Shown: one piece after another, positions 11,484 to 20,160 of the stretch
Layout: the number at the start of each line of letters is the position of its first letter
How positions within the stretch are numbered: the first letter of the stretch is position 1
Assembly: GCA_964551735.1 (NCBI GenBank)
Contig: CAZKEF010000006.1
Location: forward strand, 132,021 to 196,020
Reading direction: 5' to 3'
DNA from: DAOUAT01 sp964551735
Lineage (GTDB): Bacteria; Chloroflexota; Anaerolineae; CG2-30-64-16
DNA length: 64,000 nucleotides
Notes under the pieces: generated by a model
The model's database searches: none
What the model was told of the DNA's origin: nothing
What the model saw: the letters and a program-made list of their open reading frames with translations, nothing else
Made by a program: the position numbers and the translations under genes

Positions 11484-14400
11484 TCGCCCCATGGCCGCTA
11501 CGCCTTCGTTGCGGACGGCTCGGCCGGCGTACAGATCATTGACGTGACGAATCCTGCGGCCCCCGCGCTCGTCGGCTCGTACAACACCGCGGGCACGGCC
11601 TACGATGTGGCCATCGGCGAGAACTACGTGCTCTACGTGGCTGACGGCGCGGCCGGCCTGGTCGTGCTCGATGTGGCCGATCCCCGGAGACCAACGCTGG
11701 CGGCCCGCTACGACACGCCAGGCGACGCGCGCGGCCTGATCTTCGCGGATGGCCGGGTCTACCTGGCCGACGGCGGCGCCGGGCTGCTGGTCTTCGATGT
11801 AGCAAACCCTGCCGCGCCGGCCCTGGCCGCCAGCTTCGACACCCCCGGCTTTGCCTACGACGTGGTCGTCTCAAGCCATTACGTCTACGTGGCCGACAAC
11901 AGCTACGACCTGCGGGTGATCGACCTACAGGCGCCACTGTCCGCCACCGCGTGCGACGCCGCCGGGAATTGCACCACCGTCACCGCCGCGGCCGCTACTG
12001 TGACTCGCCCTGACTCTGCAAGCATTCTGAGCGGAGCACGGCCGCAGGATGGCCGTGCGAAGTCGAAGGATGCGGCCTTAGGCGATGACCACTCCGCACC
12101 CTTCGACTCCGCTCCTCCGCTCAGGGTGCTCCGCTCAGATGTTGCGCTGCCGCACTCCAACCTCTCCGTTTCTTTCGCCGGCCTGCCCTCGCCCCTGGGC
12201 AACCTTGACCCTGTCAGCGTGGCCGGGCAAGCGCAGAGCAGCGCCTCAACGCTGCAGGCACTCACCGTCACAGTAGCGTCGGCGGCCGATCCCTTGCTGG
12301 TCGAGACCTGGCCCGCGGGTGAACTCAGCGAAATGACCTGGGAAACTGCGTGGACGCCGGCCGGCGAGGGCGAGCACATCCTGCAGGCCGAAGCCCGCGA
12401 TTGGGCCGGCAATGTCGCGACCGACATCTTCACCGTGACGGTGGATGCGCTGCCACCCGCTGTCGCGCTCACGCCCACGGTGGTCACCGGCACGGCCTAC
12501 TACGAGCCGAGCACCATCAGCCTGACCGCGCTGATGACCGATACCATCGGGCTGGCAGGCTGCCGCTGGCGGGTGGCCGGTGGGGAGTGGCAAGCGGGGT
12601 GGCTGGGTGACAAGAGCGCGAACCCGCCACTGGCGGCGACCTGTCGCGCGGCCTGGAACACCGCGGGCGCCCTGCCGGATAGCGCGGCCTTCGAGGTTAC
12701 GATGGAAGCGACCGATCTGGGCGACCACACGACCCAGGTCACCGAGATGGTCACGGTGGACGTGATGCCGCCGGCCGCGGGGGCCTTGACGCTGCGAAGC
12801 GGCGACCTCCCCGTGGCAAGCGGCGACACCGTGGCGGACGGCGCGCTGACCCTGGAATGGACCGCAGCCACTGACGGCAGCGGCCTGGGCGATTACACGG
12901 TGCAGTGGCGCAGCGCGGTGACCGACGTCGTGACGACCGCCAGCGAGACCGTGTCGCCGGCCGGGTCGCTCACCGCCAGCTTCATTGCCGACGAGGGCCA
13001 ACAGATCAGTGTGGGATTGATGAGCCAGGACATTTACGGCCAGGAGACTTGGGCCAATACCGGCCCTATCACCGTTGATGGCCCGTTCACGCCGGATTAC
13101 ATCTGGCTGGGAGCCAGGACGGCTCAAGCCGTGACTACGAACGCGTCGAACTGGCTTGCTTCAGGCTGCACGCTCCTGGGCGCCGACCGTCGCGCCGCGC
13201 GGCACGCGGCCGGGCAGACCACCCGCAGCGCCGAGCAGCAGTTGTACGCCACTTGGGGCCATGAAGCCCTGGGGCTGGCCTGGGCCGGCGCGGCCTGGGA
13301 TCTGGCAGGCGACCTCTTCATCTATCTGGATGTTGACCCAACAAGCGGCGAAGCCATCGCGTTCAACCCCTACCTGGCGCCCAGCGGCGAGGAGGACTAC
13401 AGCCCTGATGGGACGACCGTGACCCTGCCCACCAGCTTCGGCGCAGATGTGGTCGCCTGGGTGCGGGATACCCACACTGCGCAGCTCTTCCGCTGGGATG
13501 GCAGCGAGTGGGTGCACCTGGCCGACCTGGGGCCGGCCGAGTATCGGCATGACCCCGCGGCGCAGCAGACGCGGTTGTATCTACCGTTCGACCTGCTGGG
13601 TGTCGCCGATCCGACCGCCAACGCGCTCGGTTTGCTGGCCTTCGCGTCTGAGGAGGATATGCTAAGGCTTTGGGCCGCGCTGCCGGCGGCCAACCCACTC
13701 AACAGCGACCGGGCAACCGGGCTCGGCGCGCTGGCCGAGGAGGATCGCGATATCACCTTGACCCACGCCTATCGCTGGGACGCGCTCGGGCCGGGCATCT
13801 GCCCGAATGGCAGCCTGGGCGGCGCCGTGGCTTACCCGGATAGTGACCTGCGCGTGAGCCTGGCCTCTGACCCGGCAGCGGCAAGCTACAGCCTGCTCGC
13901 CGATGGTCTCTTCTGGCTGAGCGATCTGTTGACCAGCACCCCGCCGCCCGACGTGAACGAACAGTTGAGCTTCCTGGCTCGCGACCAGCTCCCGCTCGGC
14001 CCCGGCACCCCGGTAAGCTACACGCTGGCGTTCCGTAACCTGGGCGCAGGGACTGCGGCCGGTGCGTTCGCCGAGGTGACCGCCCAGTACGATCTGCGGC
14101 TGACCGGCGCGGCCGATGGCATCCACCTGACCGTGCCGCTGGGCGACGTGGCGCCGCTGGCCGAGGGGACGGTTTCCTTCGATGGCTATGTGGTCCCCGG
14201 CGGCAGCGCCATCTGGGCCCCGGTCACCGTGCGCATCTTCGACGCGGCACACCCGGCCACCGGCGAGCCGCTGGAATGGTTGTGGATGAACCACCGCGTG
14301 GATCGCACCGCGCCGGAGTTCATGGGCATCGCAGCGCCGAAGTACTGGCTGGGGCCGGGACTGAACCAGGTGGCAGCCTACGTGTACGACGACGCGGGGG

Positions 14401-17261
14401 TCGCTCAGGCGCAGTTGGACGTCAACGGCACGGACCAGGTCGCCTGCGTGCCTGTCGAGCAAAACGGTTCCTGGACGTGCGCCTGGGATGTAGCCGGCAG
14501 CGACGGTGACATCTTCCAGGTGCGCATGACCGCGACCGACCGCTACGGTCAAGCCGGCGGCTGGGCGCCAACCTTGCCCTACCGGCTGGACGCGGCCCCG
14601 CCCACCCTGACCCTGGATGAAGTCGCGACCCAGGTCGTTGCCGGCAGCCTGGTGCAGGGCAGCAGCTTCGCCCTCTACGGCAGCGCGGACGACGCATCCG
14701 GCATCGCATCGGTGAACGCCTGCGTGGCCGACGACGGACAGGCTGCGGTCTGCGGCCAGGCGACCTGGTCGGGCACGCCGGTCGCGACCGCGGCGGCCTA
14801 CGAGGACATCCCGGTCGCGCCGGCCGCTATCGGCGCCGCGACCTCGTGCGCCAACCCGTTCGTGGTCACCTACCCGGTCACCGGCACGTTCGCCGTCGCT
14901 GATGCGGCCGTAGGGCTGGCCGTGCAGCATACGCAGCGCGACGACCTGCAGGTCGAGCTGACCTCACCGGCCGGCACGACAGTGCGCCTCTTCGCCGACG
15001 ACGGTCTGCCCAGCACGCACTTCGCGCACCTGAACGTGATGCTGGCGGACGCTGCGGTCGCGGGCCTGTTCACGGCCCAAGGCGACGATGAGACACCAGT
15101 CAGCACCGACGGCGGCGCGGCCTACGTCCGCTCGGCCCGGCCCTATGCGCCGCTGCGGGCATTCCAGGGCCAGAGCTCGCAAGGCAACTGGACCCTGCGC
15201 ATCTGTGACACGGATACCGGGACCAACGATGGCGCGTACTACCGCAGCCGGCTCAGCCTGACCCCGCGCGACATCGGCGTCAAGGCGGCGGGTTGGTCCT
15301 ACGTCACGCCGGAGGGCGGCAAGCTGGATCATGTGGCGCGCACCGTGACGCTGACGGCAAACGACATCGTGGGCAACCACTCAGTCGAGCCGCTTTCGCT
15401 TCAATTCACGGTGGACAACGTCGCGCCGGTCATCACCGTCACCCACACCATCACCGAGGTCTGGGTGGGTGGCACGGCCACGGTGCTGGCGGGGCTGGTC
15501 ACCGATGGCGGGCCGTCGGTCAACGTGACCCTGCTGGTGCAGGATCCGACGGGCGCGACGCGCGAAGTCCCAGCGGCACGCGATGGCGATCGCTGGTGGT
15601 ACGACCTGACCGGCGTGCGCACCGGTCGCTACCTGGTATCGGCGCAGGCGTTCGACCTGGCAGGCAACGGCGTCGGGACCGAGACGCTGGCCGTGGATGT
15701 GATCTGTGCGAGCGCGGCGCCTGAGGTCACTGCCATCTTGGCCGTGCCGGCCGCGGGCGACCCGTTCTCCGTCACCATCTCCGTCACCGTGCGGAACGCG
15801 GGCGCGGAGACCTTGCCGGCCGGGCTGGCCGTGGGCATCTACGTTGACGGTGCACGGCTGGGCACGACGACCCTAGCCACAGCCCTGGCGCCCGGCGCGG
15901 AGGGAACAACGGCCCTGCTCTGGCCCGACCCTGCACTGGGCGATCACGCTGTGGCGGCGCTGGTCAACGATCCGGAGGTGGGCCAGGCCGGCCTGCCCTT
16001 ATGCACTGCACCTGTCCCCGCCAACCAGCAGGTCGGCCTGTTGGATATCAGCCTGGATGAGCTGTGGAACCTGGTCTCCACCTATGTAGACCCGCTGAAC
16101 CGCGACATCACGGTGGTGCAGCGACCGATTGCCGGACAATACCTGGCTATCACCAGCTTCGACAACGGCGCGTTGACATTCTACCCGTGGCTGGACCCCA
16201 AACTGAACACGCTGAAAACCGTAGACGGCTGGCACGGCTACGGTATCCGCCTGCTGCATACCCCGCCGTTGCCGACGGGCGACGCGGAGGAACCCGATTA
16301 TCCGCGGCTGCGGGTTGTCGGACGGACGCTGCCTGTGGACACACCCCTGCCGCTCGACCCGCGCTGGAACCTGGTGAGCTATCTGCCGCGGCGGACACTG
16401 CCGGTTACCGAAGCGCTGACCAGCATCGCCGGCCAGTACACCGCGGTGCTGGGCTACAACAACGGCGCGTTGTCGCTCTACCCCGACCTGACCGACAGCT
16501 ACAACACGCTGACCGAGATGGCGCCGCTGTACGGCTACTGGATCAAGACGACCGCGGCCGTAACCCTGACGTATCCGATCACGCCAAGCACAGCGAGCTC
16601 CCCGGAGATCACAGCCATCCCGGGGCCGGGCGAGGACACGCCGTCAGAAGAGGCCACCGGCCCGCTCACCGTCGCCGAACGGGTGGCGCAACAGCGGGAC
16701 GCAGAGCAGGACGCTGGCGTGCAGCCCACCCTGGCATGGATGAACTTCTACGGGCCGGCGATCCTGGCCGATGGCACGCCGCTAGCGCCAGGGTCTCTGG
16801 TGCTGGCCCTGGATCCCCAGGGCGTGACCTGCGGTGCTGCGGTCGTGACGACAGTGGGCCAGTACGGTTTGTTGCCCTGCTACGGTGACGACGCACAGAC
16901 TACAGAGGATGAGGGTGGCGCGCCCGGCGATGTCATTAACATTGTGGTGGAGGGCGAGGTGGTGGCGAGGGGCACCTGGCTGGATCACGGCGAGCGAGAA
17001 CTGCTGCCGTTCGGCCAGATGGACAGCCCGCTCCCACCGGTCACAGTAACGCCTGAACCGTCACCCACGCCGCCCAGCCGGGTGATCTGGCTGCCGCTGG
17101 TGTTGCGGACTGCGGACGTGCAAGCACCTATGCATATTCCGACAGCACCGTCTCCGGCTCTCTTGCCAACGGAGACACCGGCGCCGCCGCCTGCTTCGGC
17201 GTTCCAGCCCGCCGGACGAGAGATATGGCTGCCGCTGCTCATGAACGGCCGGGGGGATTAG
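11412..17261 (+). CDS. Giant secreted protein, C-terminal part after the gap (LVIVD blades, Ig-like, P-domain, WLPL C-terminus)
   Basis: The Thr-Pro repeat resumes in frame at 11412 and runs without a stop to 17261; the GTG at 11544 is an internal codon, not a start. In order: end of the Thr-Pro linker, LVIVD blades 4-7 (11487-11930), Ig-like cadherin/HYR-type repeats (12200-13090 and around 14300-15700), a domain of unknown type (13090-13900), a proprotein-convertase P-domain-like jelly roll (about 14850-15275, ending NWTLRICDTD), two copies of a WNLVS...GYNNGAL...GYWIK module (16060-16260, 16360-16560), an NFYG module (16735-16990) shared with the next gene, and a tail with two WLPL motifs (IWLPLVLR, IWLPLLMN). 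An inverted-repeat element is embedded at 12027-12138. With the upstream part it forms one surface or secreted protein. Confidence 0.85.
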   Translation, partial: TPTHTPTNTPTNTPTRTPTPTPTLSPHGRYAFVADGSAGVQIIDVTNPAAPALVGSYNTAGTAYDVAIGENYVLYVADGAAGLVVLDVADPRRPTLAARYDTPGDARGLIFADGRVYLADGGAGLLVFDVANPAAPALAASFDTPGFAYDVVVSSHYVYVADNSYDLRVIDLQAPLSATACDAAGNCTTVTAAAATVTRPDSASILSGARPQDGRAKSKDAALGDDHSAPFDSAPPLRVLRSDVALPHSNLSVSFAGLPSPLGNLDPVSVAGQAQSSASTLQALTVTVASAADPLLVETWPAGELSEMTWETAWTPAGEGEHILQAEARDWAGNVATDIFTVTVDALPPAVALTPTVVTGTAYYEPSTISLTALMTDTIGLAGCRWRVAGGEWQAGWLGDKSANPPLAATCRAAWNTAGALPDSAAFEVTMEATDLGDHTTQVTEMVTVDVMPPAAGALTLRSGDLPVASGDTVADGALTLEWTAATDGSGLGDYTVQWRSAVTDVVTTASETVSPAGSLTASFIADEGQQISVGLMSQDIYGQETWANTGPITVDGPFTPDYIWLGARTAQAVTTNASNWLASGCTLLGADRRAARHAAGQTTRSAEQQLYATWGHEALGLAWAGAAWDLAGDLFIYLDVDPTSGEAIAFNPYLAPSGEEDYSPDGTTVTLPTSFGADVVAWVRDTHTAQLFRWDGSEWVHLADLGPAEYRHDPAAQQTRLYLPFDLLGVADPTANALGLLAFASEEDMLRLWAALPAANPLNSDRATGLGALAEEDRDITLTHAYRWDALGPGICPNGSLGGAVAYPDSDLRVSLASDPAAASYSLLADGLFWLSDLLTSTPPPDVNEQLSFLARDQLPLGPGTPVSYTLAFRNLGAGTAAGAFAEVTAQYDLRLTGAADGIHLTVPLGDVAPLAEGTVSFDGYVVPGGSAIWAPVTVRIFDAAHPATGEPLEWLWMNHRVDRTAPEFMGIAAPKYWLGPGLNQVAAYVYDDAGVAQAQLDVNGTDQVACVPVEQNGSWTCAWDVAGSDGDIFQVRMTATDRYGQAGGWAPTLPYRLDAAPPTLTLDEVATQVVAGSLVQGSSFALYGSADDASGIASVNACVADDGQAAVCGQATWSGTPVATAAAYEDIPVAPAAIGAATSCANPFVVTYPVTGTFAVADAAVGLAVQHTQRDDLQVELTSPAGTTVRLFADDGLPSTHFAHLNVMLADAAVAGLFTAQGDDETPVSTDGGAAYVRSARPYAPLRAFQGQSSQGNWTLRICDTDTGTNDGAYYRSRLSLTPRDIGVKAAGWSYVTPEGGKLDHVARTVTLTANDIVGNHSVEPLSLQFTVDNVAPVITVTHTITEVWVGGTATVLAGLVTDGGPSVNVTLLVQDPTGATREVPAARDGDRWWYDLTGVRTGRYLVSAQAFDLAGNGVGTETLAVDVICASAAPEVTAILAVPAAGDPFSVTISVTVRNAGAETLPAGLAVGIYVDGARLGTTTLATALAPGAEGTTALLWPDPALGDHAVAALVNDPEVGQAGLPLCTAPVPANQQVGLLDISLDELWNLVSTYVDPLNRDITVVQRPIAGQYLAITSFDNGALTFYPWLDPKLNTLKTVDGWHGYGIRLLHTPPLPTGDAEEPDYPRLRVVGRTLPVDTPLPLDPRWNLVSYLPRRTLPVTEALTSIAGQYTAVLGYNNGALSLYPDLTDSYNTLTEMAPLYGYWIKTTAAVTLTYPITPSTASSPEITAIPGPGEDTPSEEATGPLTVAERVAQQRDAEQDAGVQPTLAWMNFYGPAILADGTPLAPGSLVLALDPQGVTCGAAVVTTVGQYGLLPCYGDDAQTTEDEGGAPGDVINIVVEGEVVARGTWLDHGERELLPFGQMDSPLPPVTVTPEPSPTPPSRVIWLPLVLRTADVQAPMHIPTAPSPALLPTETPAPPPASAFQPAGREIWLPLLMNGRGD
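12027..12138. repeat. 112-bp palindromic repeat element inserted in frame in the giant gene
   Basis: The ends are perfect 13-bp inverted copies, CTGAGCGGAGCAC (12027-12039) and GTGCTCCGCTCAG (12126-12138). Inside are further arms, GTCGAAGG against CCTTCGAC and ACGGCC against GGCCGT. A related sequence with GTCGAAGGATGCGGAG lies between genes at 46016-46070. The encoded stretch (SGARPQDGRAKSKDAAL...) is unlike the surrounding Ig-like protein. This looks like a REP- or MITE-type element tolerated in a linker. Confidence 0.7.
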
Positions 17262-17294
17262 GCCAGTTCCGGTGGTCTGCAAGTACCGATCGTG

Positions 17295-17326
17295 CCGTGC
17301 TGGATCCCGTCCAGCACGGTCGTTTG
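17295..17326 (+). terminator. Hairpin after the giant gene
   Basis: A perfect 10-bp stem, CCGTGCTGGA/TCCAGCACGG, with a 5-base loop lies 34 bases after the stop codon and is followed by TCGTTT. The T-run is weak, so it could be a terminator or an attenuator before the small secreted protein gene. Confidence 0.45.
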
Positions 17327-17344
17327 CCCGATCAGGAGTGACCC

Positions 17345-18130
17345 ATGATGAGCTGTCTGCCTCGAGCTTGCCTGCTCACTGCCCTAAGCTTGTTGCTGGG
17401 CCTCCCCGGCCAAGTTAAAAGCACTGACGCGCTCCCGGATGATGTCATACCCAGCACCAAATGGGTCAATTTCTACGGGCAGGAGAGCACCCTGAACGGC
17501 GTCCCCCTCCCGGTCAACACCGAGGTCGCCGTCTACGATTCGACCGGGACGCAGTGCGGGCTGTTCGCCGTGAACGAAATCGGTTGGTATGGGCTGATGC
17601 CGTGCTATGGTGACGAGGGCTTTACCCCCGAGGACGAAGGCGCCAGTTATGGGGAGGTGTTGCAGTTCACCGTAGCCGATCAACCGGCCACGGCCGTACC
17701 CATCTCACGGAGCAACGCAGCAGTAGCGGCCGACACGATCATAACGTGGTCAGGCAACGGTGACCTGTGGCAGGTTGAGCTGCGCGCGCCGGCGCTAACC
17801 GATCCCGACGTCAGCATTGCCCTGCGTGGCGCGACCAGTGAGCTGAGCTGGCCGCACGTGCTGAGCGCAGTCGCCCACTATGAGATCTGGCGCAGCAGCA
17901 CGCCGCACTTCCTGCTTGGCCAATGGGGCAGCCAGCGGGTCGCCACCCTCGCGGCGACACCGGGCAGCATACGCTGGCCCGATCCCGACCAGGGCGCGGA
18001 TCCGCTCACAAACTACTTCTATCGAGTGCGGGGCGTCCAGGCCGACAAGACGCCCGTCTGCACATCCGCGCCGGTCGCCGGCGAGTTCAACTTCGCGCTG
18101 ACGCCCGGTGCAGCCACCAGCCAGCCGTGA
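17345..18130 (+). CDS. Small secreted protein with NFYG module and fibronectin-like domain
   Basis: AGGAG sits 6 bases before the ATG. The 261-residue product begins with a signal peptide (MMSCLPRACLLTALSLLLGL, then a VKS-TDA cleavage region). Residues 38-105 repeat the module near the C-terminus of the upstream giant protein: W(V/M)NFYG, a CG pair, GWYGLMPCYGDE, then PEDEGA. Residues 155-255 look like a fibronectin type III fold (ISWP...YEIWRSS...YFYRVRGV). It lies 83 bases after the giant gene on the same strand, so co-expression and a joint role at the cell surface are plausible. No enzymatic motif was seen. The function is unknown. Confidence 0.75.
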   Translation: MMSCLPRACLLTALSLLLGLPGQVKSTDALPDDVIPSTKWVNFYGQESTLNGVPLPVNTEVAVYDSTGTQCGLFAVNEIGWYGLMPCYGDEGFTPEDEGASYGEVLQFTVADQPATAVPISRSNAAVAADTIITWSGNGDLWQVELRAPALTDPDVSIALRGATSELSWPHVLSAVAHYEIWRSSTPHFLLGQWGSQRVATLAATPGSIRWPDPDQGADPLTNYFYRVRGVQADKTPVCTSAPVAGEFNFALTPGAATSQP

Positions 18131-18258
18131 GCCGCCAGCGAGCGCCGGCTGGCAATCAACCAGGATTCCAACTCCAAGACCGACCAGCAAACCTGGACGA
18201 AAACCCTCAACTCAAGTGATTTCATTGACAAAGAAACTATTCCCGTATATGATTTCAT

Positions 18259-18518
18259 GAGGATCAATTCTACTACGTGAACTTCGAGGATGAACGCTTC
18301 CTCGGTTTCGAAGCTGGCGATGCCAATGACCTGTACAGCTTGCTGGTTGAGTTGTTCGGTGAGCGCAACATCTTTGTGGTGGATGAGATCCAGAATGTGC
18401 CGGATTGGGAGCGCTTCGTCCGTCGCTTCATGGACATGGGGTAGAATACCTGGCGAACAGTCGGCTGATTTTCAATGCCAACGTCTACGATTTCTCGGTC
18501 AAGCGCCAACAGGTGGCC
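18259..18518 (+). pseudogene. Remnant of an AAA_14/DUF4143-type ATPase
   Basis: One frame from 18259 reads DQFYYVNFEDERF, then IFVVDEIQNVPDWERFVRR, the typical Walker B region of AAA_14/DUF4143 ATPases, and stops at 18442. Another frame from 18447 reads YLANSRLIFNANVYDFSVKR, resembling the DUF4143 segment further downstream in such proteins. The Walker A part, the middle and the C-terminus are missing, and the end runs into the 3' end of the opposing PIN gene. This is an internally deleted, frameshifted relic. Confidence 0.6.
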
Positions 18519-18769
18519 CCTTCGACAATGGTGATGGGCAAGCCGTAGATGTCGTCAATCAATTGCCTGGCCGTGGTCGCATCGCGTTTGAGGCAGTCGT
18601 AAAACACCGCATAGACGTTGACCGATGCCGCGTACAGGTGAACGCGCATTTGTCGAGCCTGTTTTAGTAGATCTTCGACCTTGTCCGCGCCCAATTCGTC
18701 GTTGAGATAGGCGATGAGCGCGCAGGCATCGAAGACGAAGCATTCGACTTGGTCGGCGTCTGACGGCAT
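18485..18769 (-). CDS. PIN-domain (VapC-like) toxin, C-terminally truncated
   Basis: The ATG at 18769 follows the upstream ORF's stop by 4 bases, as in toxin-antitoxin pairs. The 94-residue product opens with FVFDACALIAYLNDE, the first acidic motif of PIN RNases, and continues DKVEDLLKQA and VNVYAVFYDCLKR. PIN toxins usually run to about 130 residues with a further Asp-containing helix. Here LPITIVEG is followed by unrelated sequence antisense to the ATPase remnant, so the C-terminal catalytic part seems lost at a deletion junction near 18515. It is probably inactive, although the reading frame is intact. Confidence 0.55.
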   Translation of the reverse strand: MPSDADQVECFVFDACALIAYLNDELGADKVEDLLKQARQMRVHLYAASVNVYAVFYDCLKRDATTARQLIDDIYGLPITIVEGATCWRLTEKS

Positions 18770-18773
18770 GAGA

Positions 18774-18965
18774 TCAAAGCTCCAACGACTTCTCAGCCTG
18801 CTTGTTGGCCGCAAATTCGTTGGCGCCGCTCAAATAACCTCGATACTTCCCGCGCAGGCTATGACCCATTGCCCTCTGTTTCTTCGTGCGAAAGACGTCG
18901 AGGTTCAGAATCGTCACCAGGTAAACCTGGTTGCCACGATCCTGGATCGGCTCAAGCGGACGCAA
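18774..18965 (-). CDS. Antitoxin-like small protein paired with the PIN ORF
   Basis: This 63-residue ORF directly precedes the PIN gene. Its first readable residues, YEHGLLRPLEPI, resemble the N-terminal motif of AF2212-like antitoxins (YENGVLxPLEP). An in-frame TGA lies just before that motif and no ATG is in frame upstream. The start would have to be the TTG at 18965, or the gene has lost its first codons. The rest (VYLVTILNLDVFRTKKQRA and a basic middle) is not recognised. Treat it as a possibly decayed antitoxin. Confidence 0.4.
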   Translation of the reverse strand: MRPLEPIQDRGNQVYLVTILNLDVFRTKKQRAMGHSLRGKYRGYLSGANEFAANKQAEKSLEL

Positions 18966-19222
18966 CAGGCCGTGTTCGTATCAGTGCAATCGGCCTCGCT
19001 TATAGCATCGCCCCGCGGCTGTATGGCTCCTGTGCGTTTACAGCGGAACGCTCTCCGGTACGCGACTACGTACATCCCGACCTGGTGGGATGTTGGTTCT
19101 CACGACCATTGTGGTGTACACGACGCACCCCTCATGTCTTTGACCAATCTATCAGCCTGGGGGCATTGTGGCATTCAGAGGAGAGGTCGTCAACTGCGCA
19201 AACGCAGGAGCGCAGGGCATTT
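18966..19222. other. Non-coding stretch, nothing recognised
   Basis: No convincing gene, hairpin or known repeat was seen between the toxin-antitoxin relic and the kinase promoter. It is probably part of the same decayed region. Confidence 0.5.
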
Positions 19223-19252
19223 TTGAGGCAAAGTCCTTCGCGATGATACACT
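19223..19252 (+). promoter_or_regulatory. Promoter of the sugar kinase gene
   Basis: TTGAGG and TACACT are separated by 18 bases. The -10 box ends 29 bases before the kinase ATG. Confidence 0.5.
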
Positions 19253-19281
19253 ACCCTCACAACACACCCGAAGGAGCCGCC

Positions 19282-20151
19282 ATGATCGTCATCCTGGGCG
19301 ACATCGCCGTAGACATCGTCAGCACCTTGCGCACCCCGCTGATCCGCGGCAGCGACGCGCCCGCGGCCGTGCAGCTGATGCCCGGCGGCTCGGGAGCGAA
19401 CGTGGCAGTCTGGCTGGCGCGGCTGGGCCAACCAGTCACTTTCATAGGCCGCGTGGGCGATGACCATTTCGGGGTCTGGATGGAGGAGGACCTGCGCGCG
19501 GAAGGGGTCGAGCCAGCGCTGATCACCGATCCTGTGCGTGGCACCGGCGTGATCCAGGTGTTGGTGGAGCCGGGCGGCGAGCGCACCATGGTGCCCGACC
19601 GCGGGGCCAACGCCTGCTGGCGCGCGGACGAGATCCCGCTGGACCTGGTGGCCAGGGCTGAGCTGCTGCACGTCGTCGGGTATGTGCTGCTGGACGAAGC
19701 GAGCCGGCCCGGTGCGCTGGCGGCCATGGCCCACGCCCGCGGCCACGGCGTGCCGGTCAGCCTTGACCCCAGCTCGCACGGACCGCTGGCGCGGCTGGGC
19801 GCGGCCGGCTTCTGGGACCTGGCCGGCCGCCCCGACATCCTGCTGCCCAACCGCGGGGAGGCGCGCGCCCTGACCGGCTGCGCCGCGCCGGAGGACATGT
19901 TGGCGGCATTGCGCGGCCGGGCCGGGGTGGTTGTCCTCAAGCTGGACCGGGATGGTTGCATCGCGGCTGCGGGGGAAGAAGTGGCGCGGGCGCCGGCCCC
20001 GGCCGCGCAGATCGTCAACGCCACCGGCGCGGGCGATGGGTTCGACGCCGGCTTTCTGGCGACGTGGCTGGCAGGGGATGGACTGGCTGCAGCGTGCCGC
20101 GCCGGGGTGCGGTTGGGCACGTTCGCCGCGACGCTGGCGAGCTCCCGCTAA
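19282..20151 (+). CDS. PfkB-family (ribokinase-like) carbohydrate kinase
   Basis: AAGGAG stands 5 bases before this ATG, which is preferred over an in-frame upstream start. The 289-residue product has the PfkB hallmarks: an N-terminal substrate-binding GGSGANVAVWLARLG motif near residue 40, and the C-terminal anion hole with catalytic Asp in NATGAGDGFDAGF near residue 255. It phosphorylates a sugar or nucleoside with ATP in the cytoplasm. The exact substrate (ribose, fructose, adenosine or KDG type) cannot be fixed from sequence alone. It is convergent with the endonuclease IV gene, with 9 bases between the stops. Confidence 0.85.
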   Translation: MIVILGDIAVDIVSTLRTPLIRGSDAPAAVQLMPGGSGANVAVWLARLGQPVTFIGRVGDDHFGVWMEEDLRAEGVEPALITDPVRGTGVIQVLVEPGGERTMVPDRGANACWRADEIPLDLVARAELLHVVGYVLLDEASRPGALAAMAHARGHGVPVSLDPSSHGPLARLGAAGFWDLAGRPDILLPNRGEARALTGCAAPEDMLAALRGRAGVVVLKLDRDGCIAAAGEEVARAPAPAAQIVNATGAGDGFDAGFLATWLAGDGLAAACRAGVRLGTFAATLASSR

Positions 20152-20160
20152 GTCGTGAGG

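Noticed and set aside
11544..11546. GTG as start of a separate second gene
   Set aside because: The frame is open back through the Thr-Pro repeat to the N gap, and blade 4 of the propeller begins before it. It is an internal codon.
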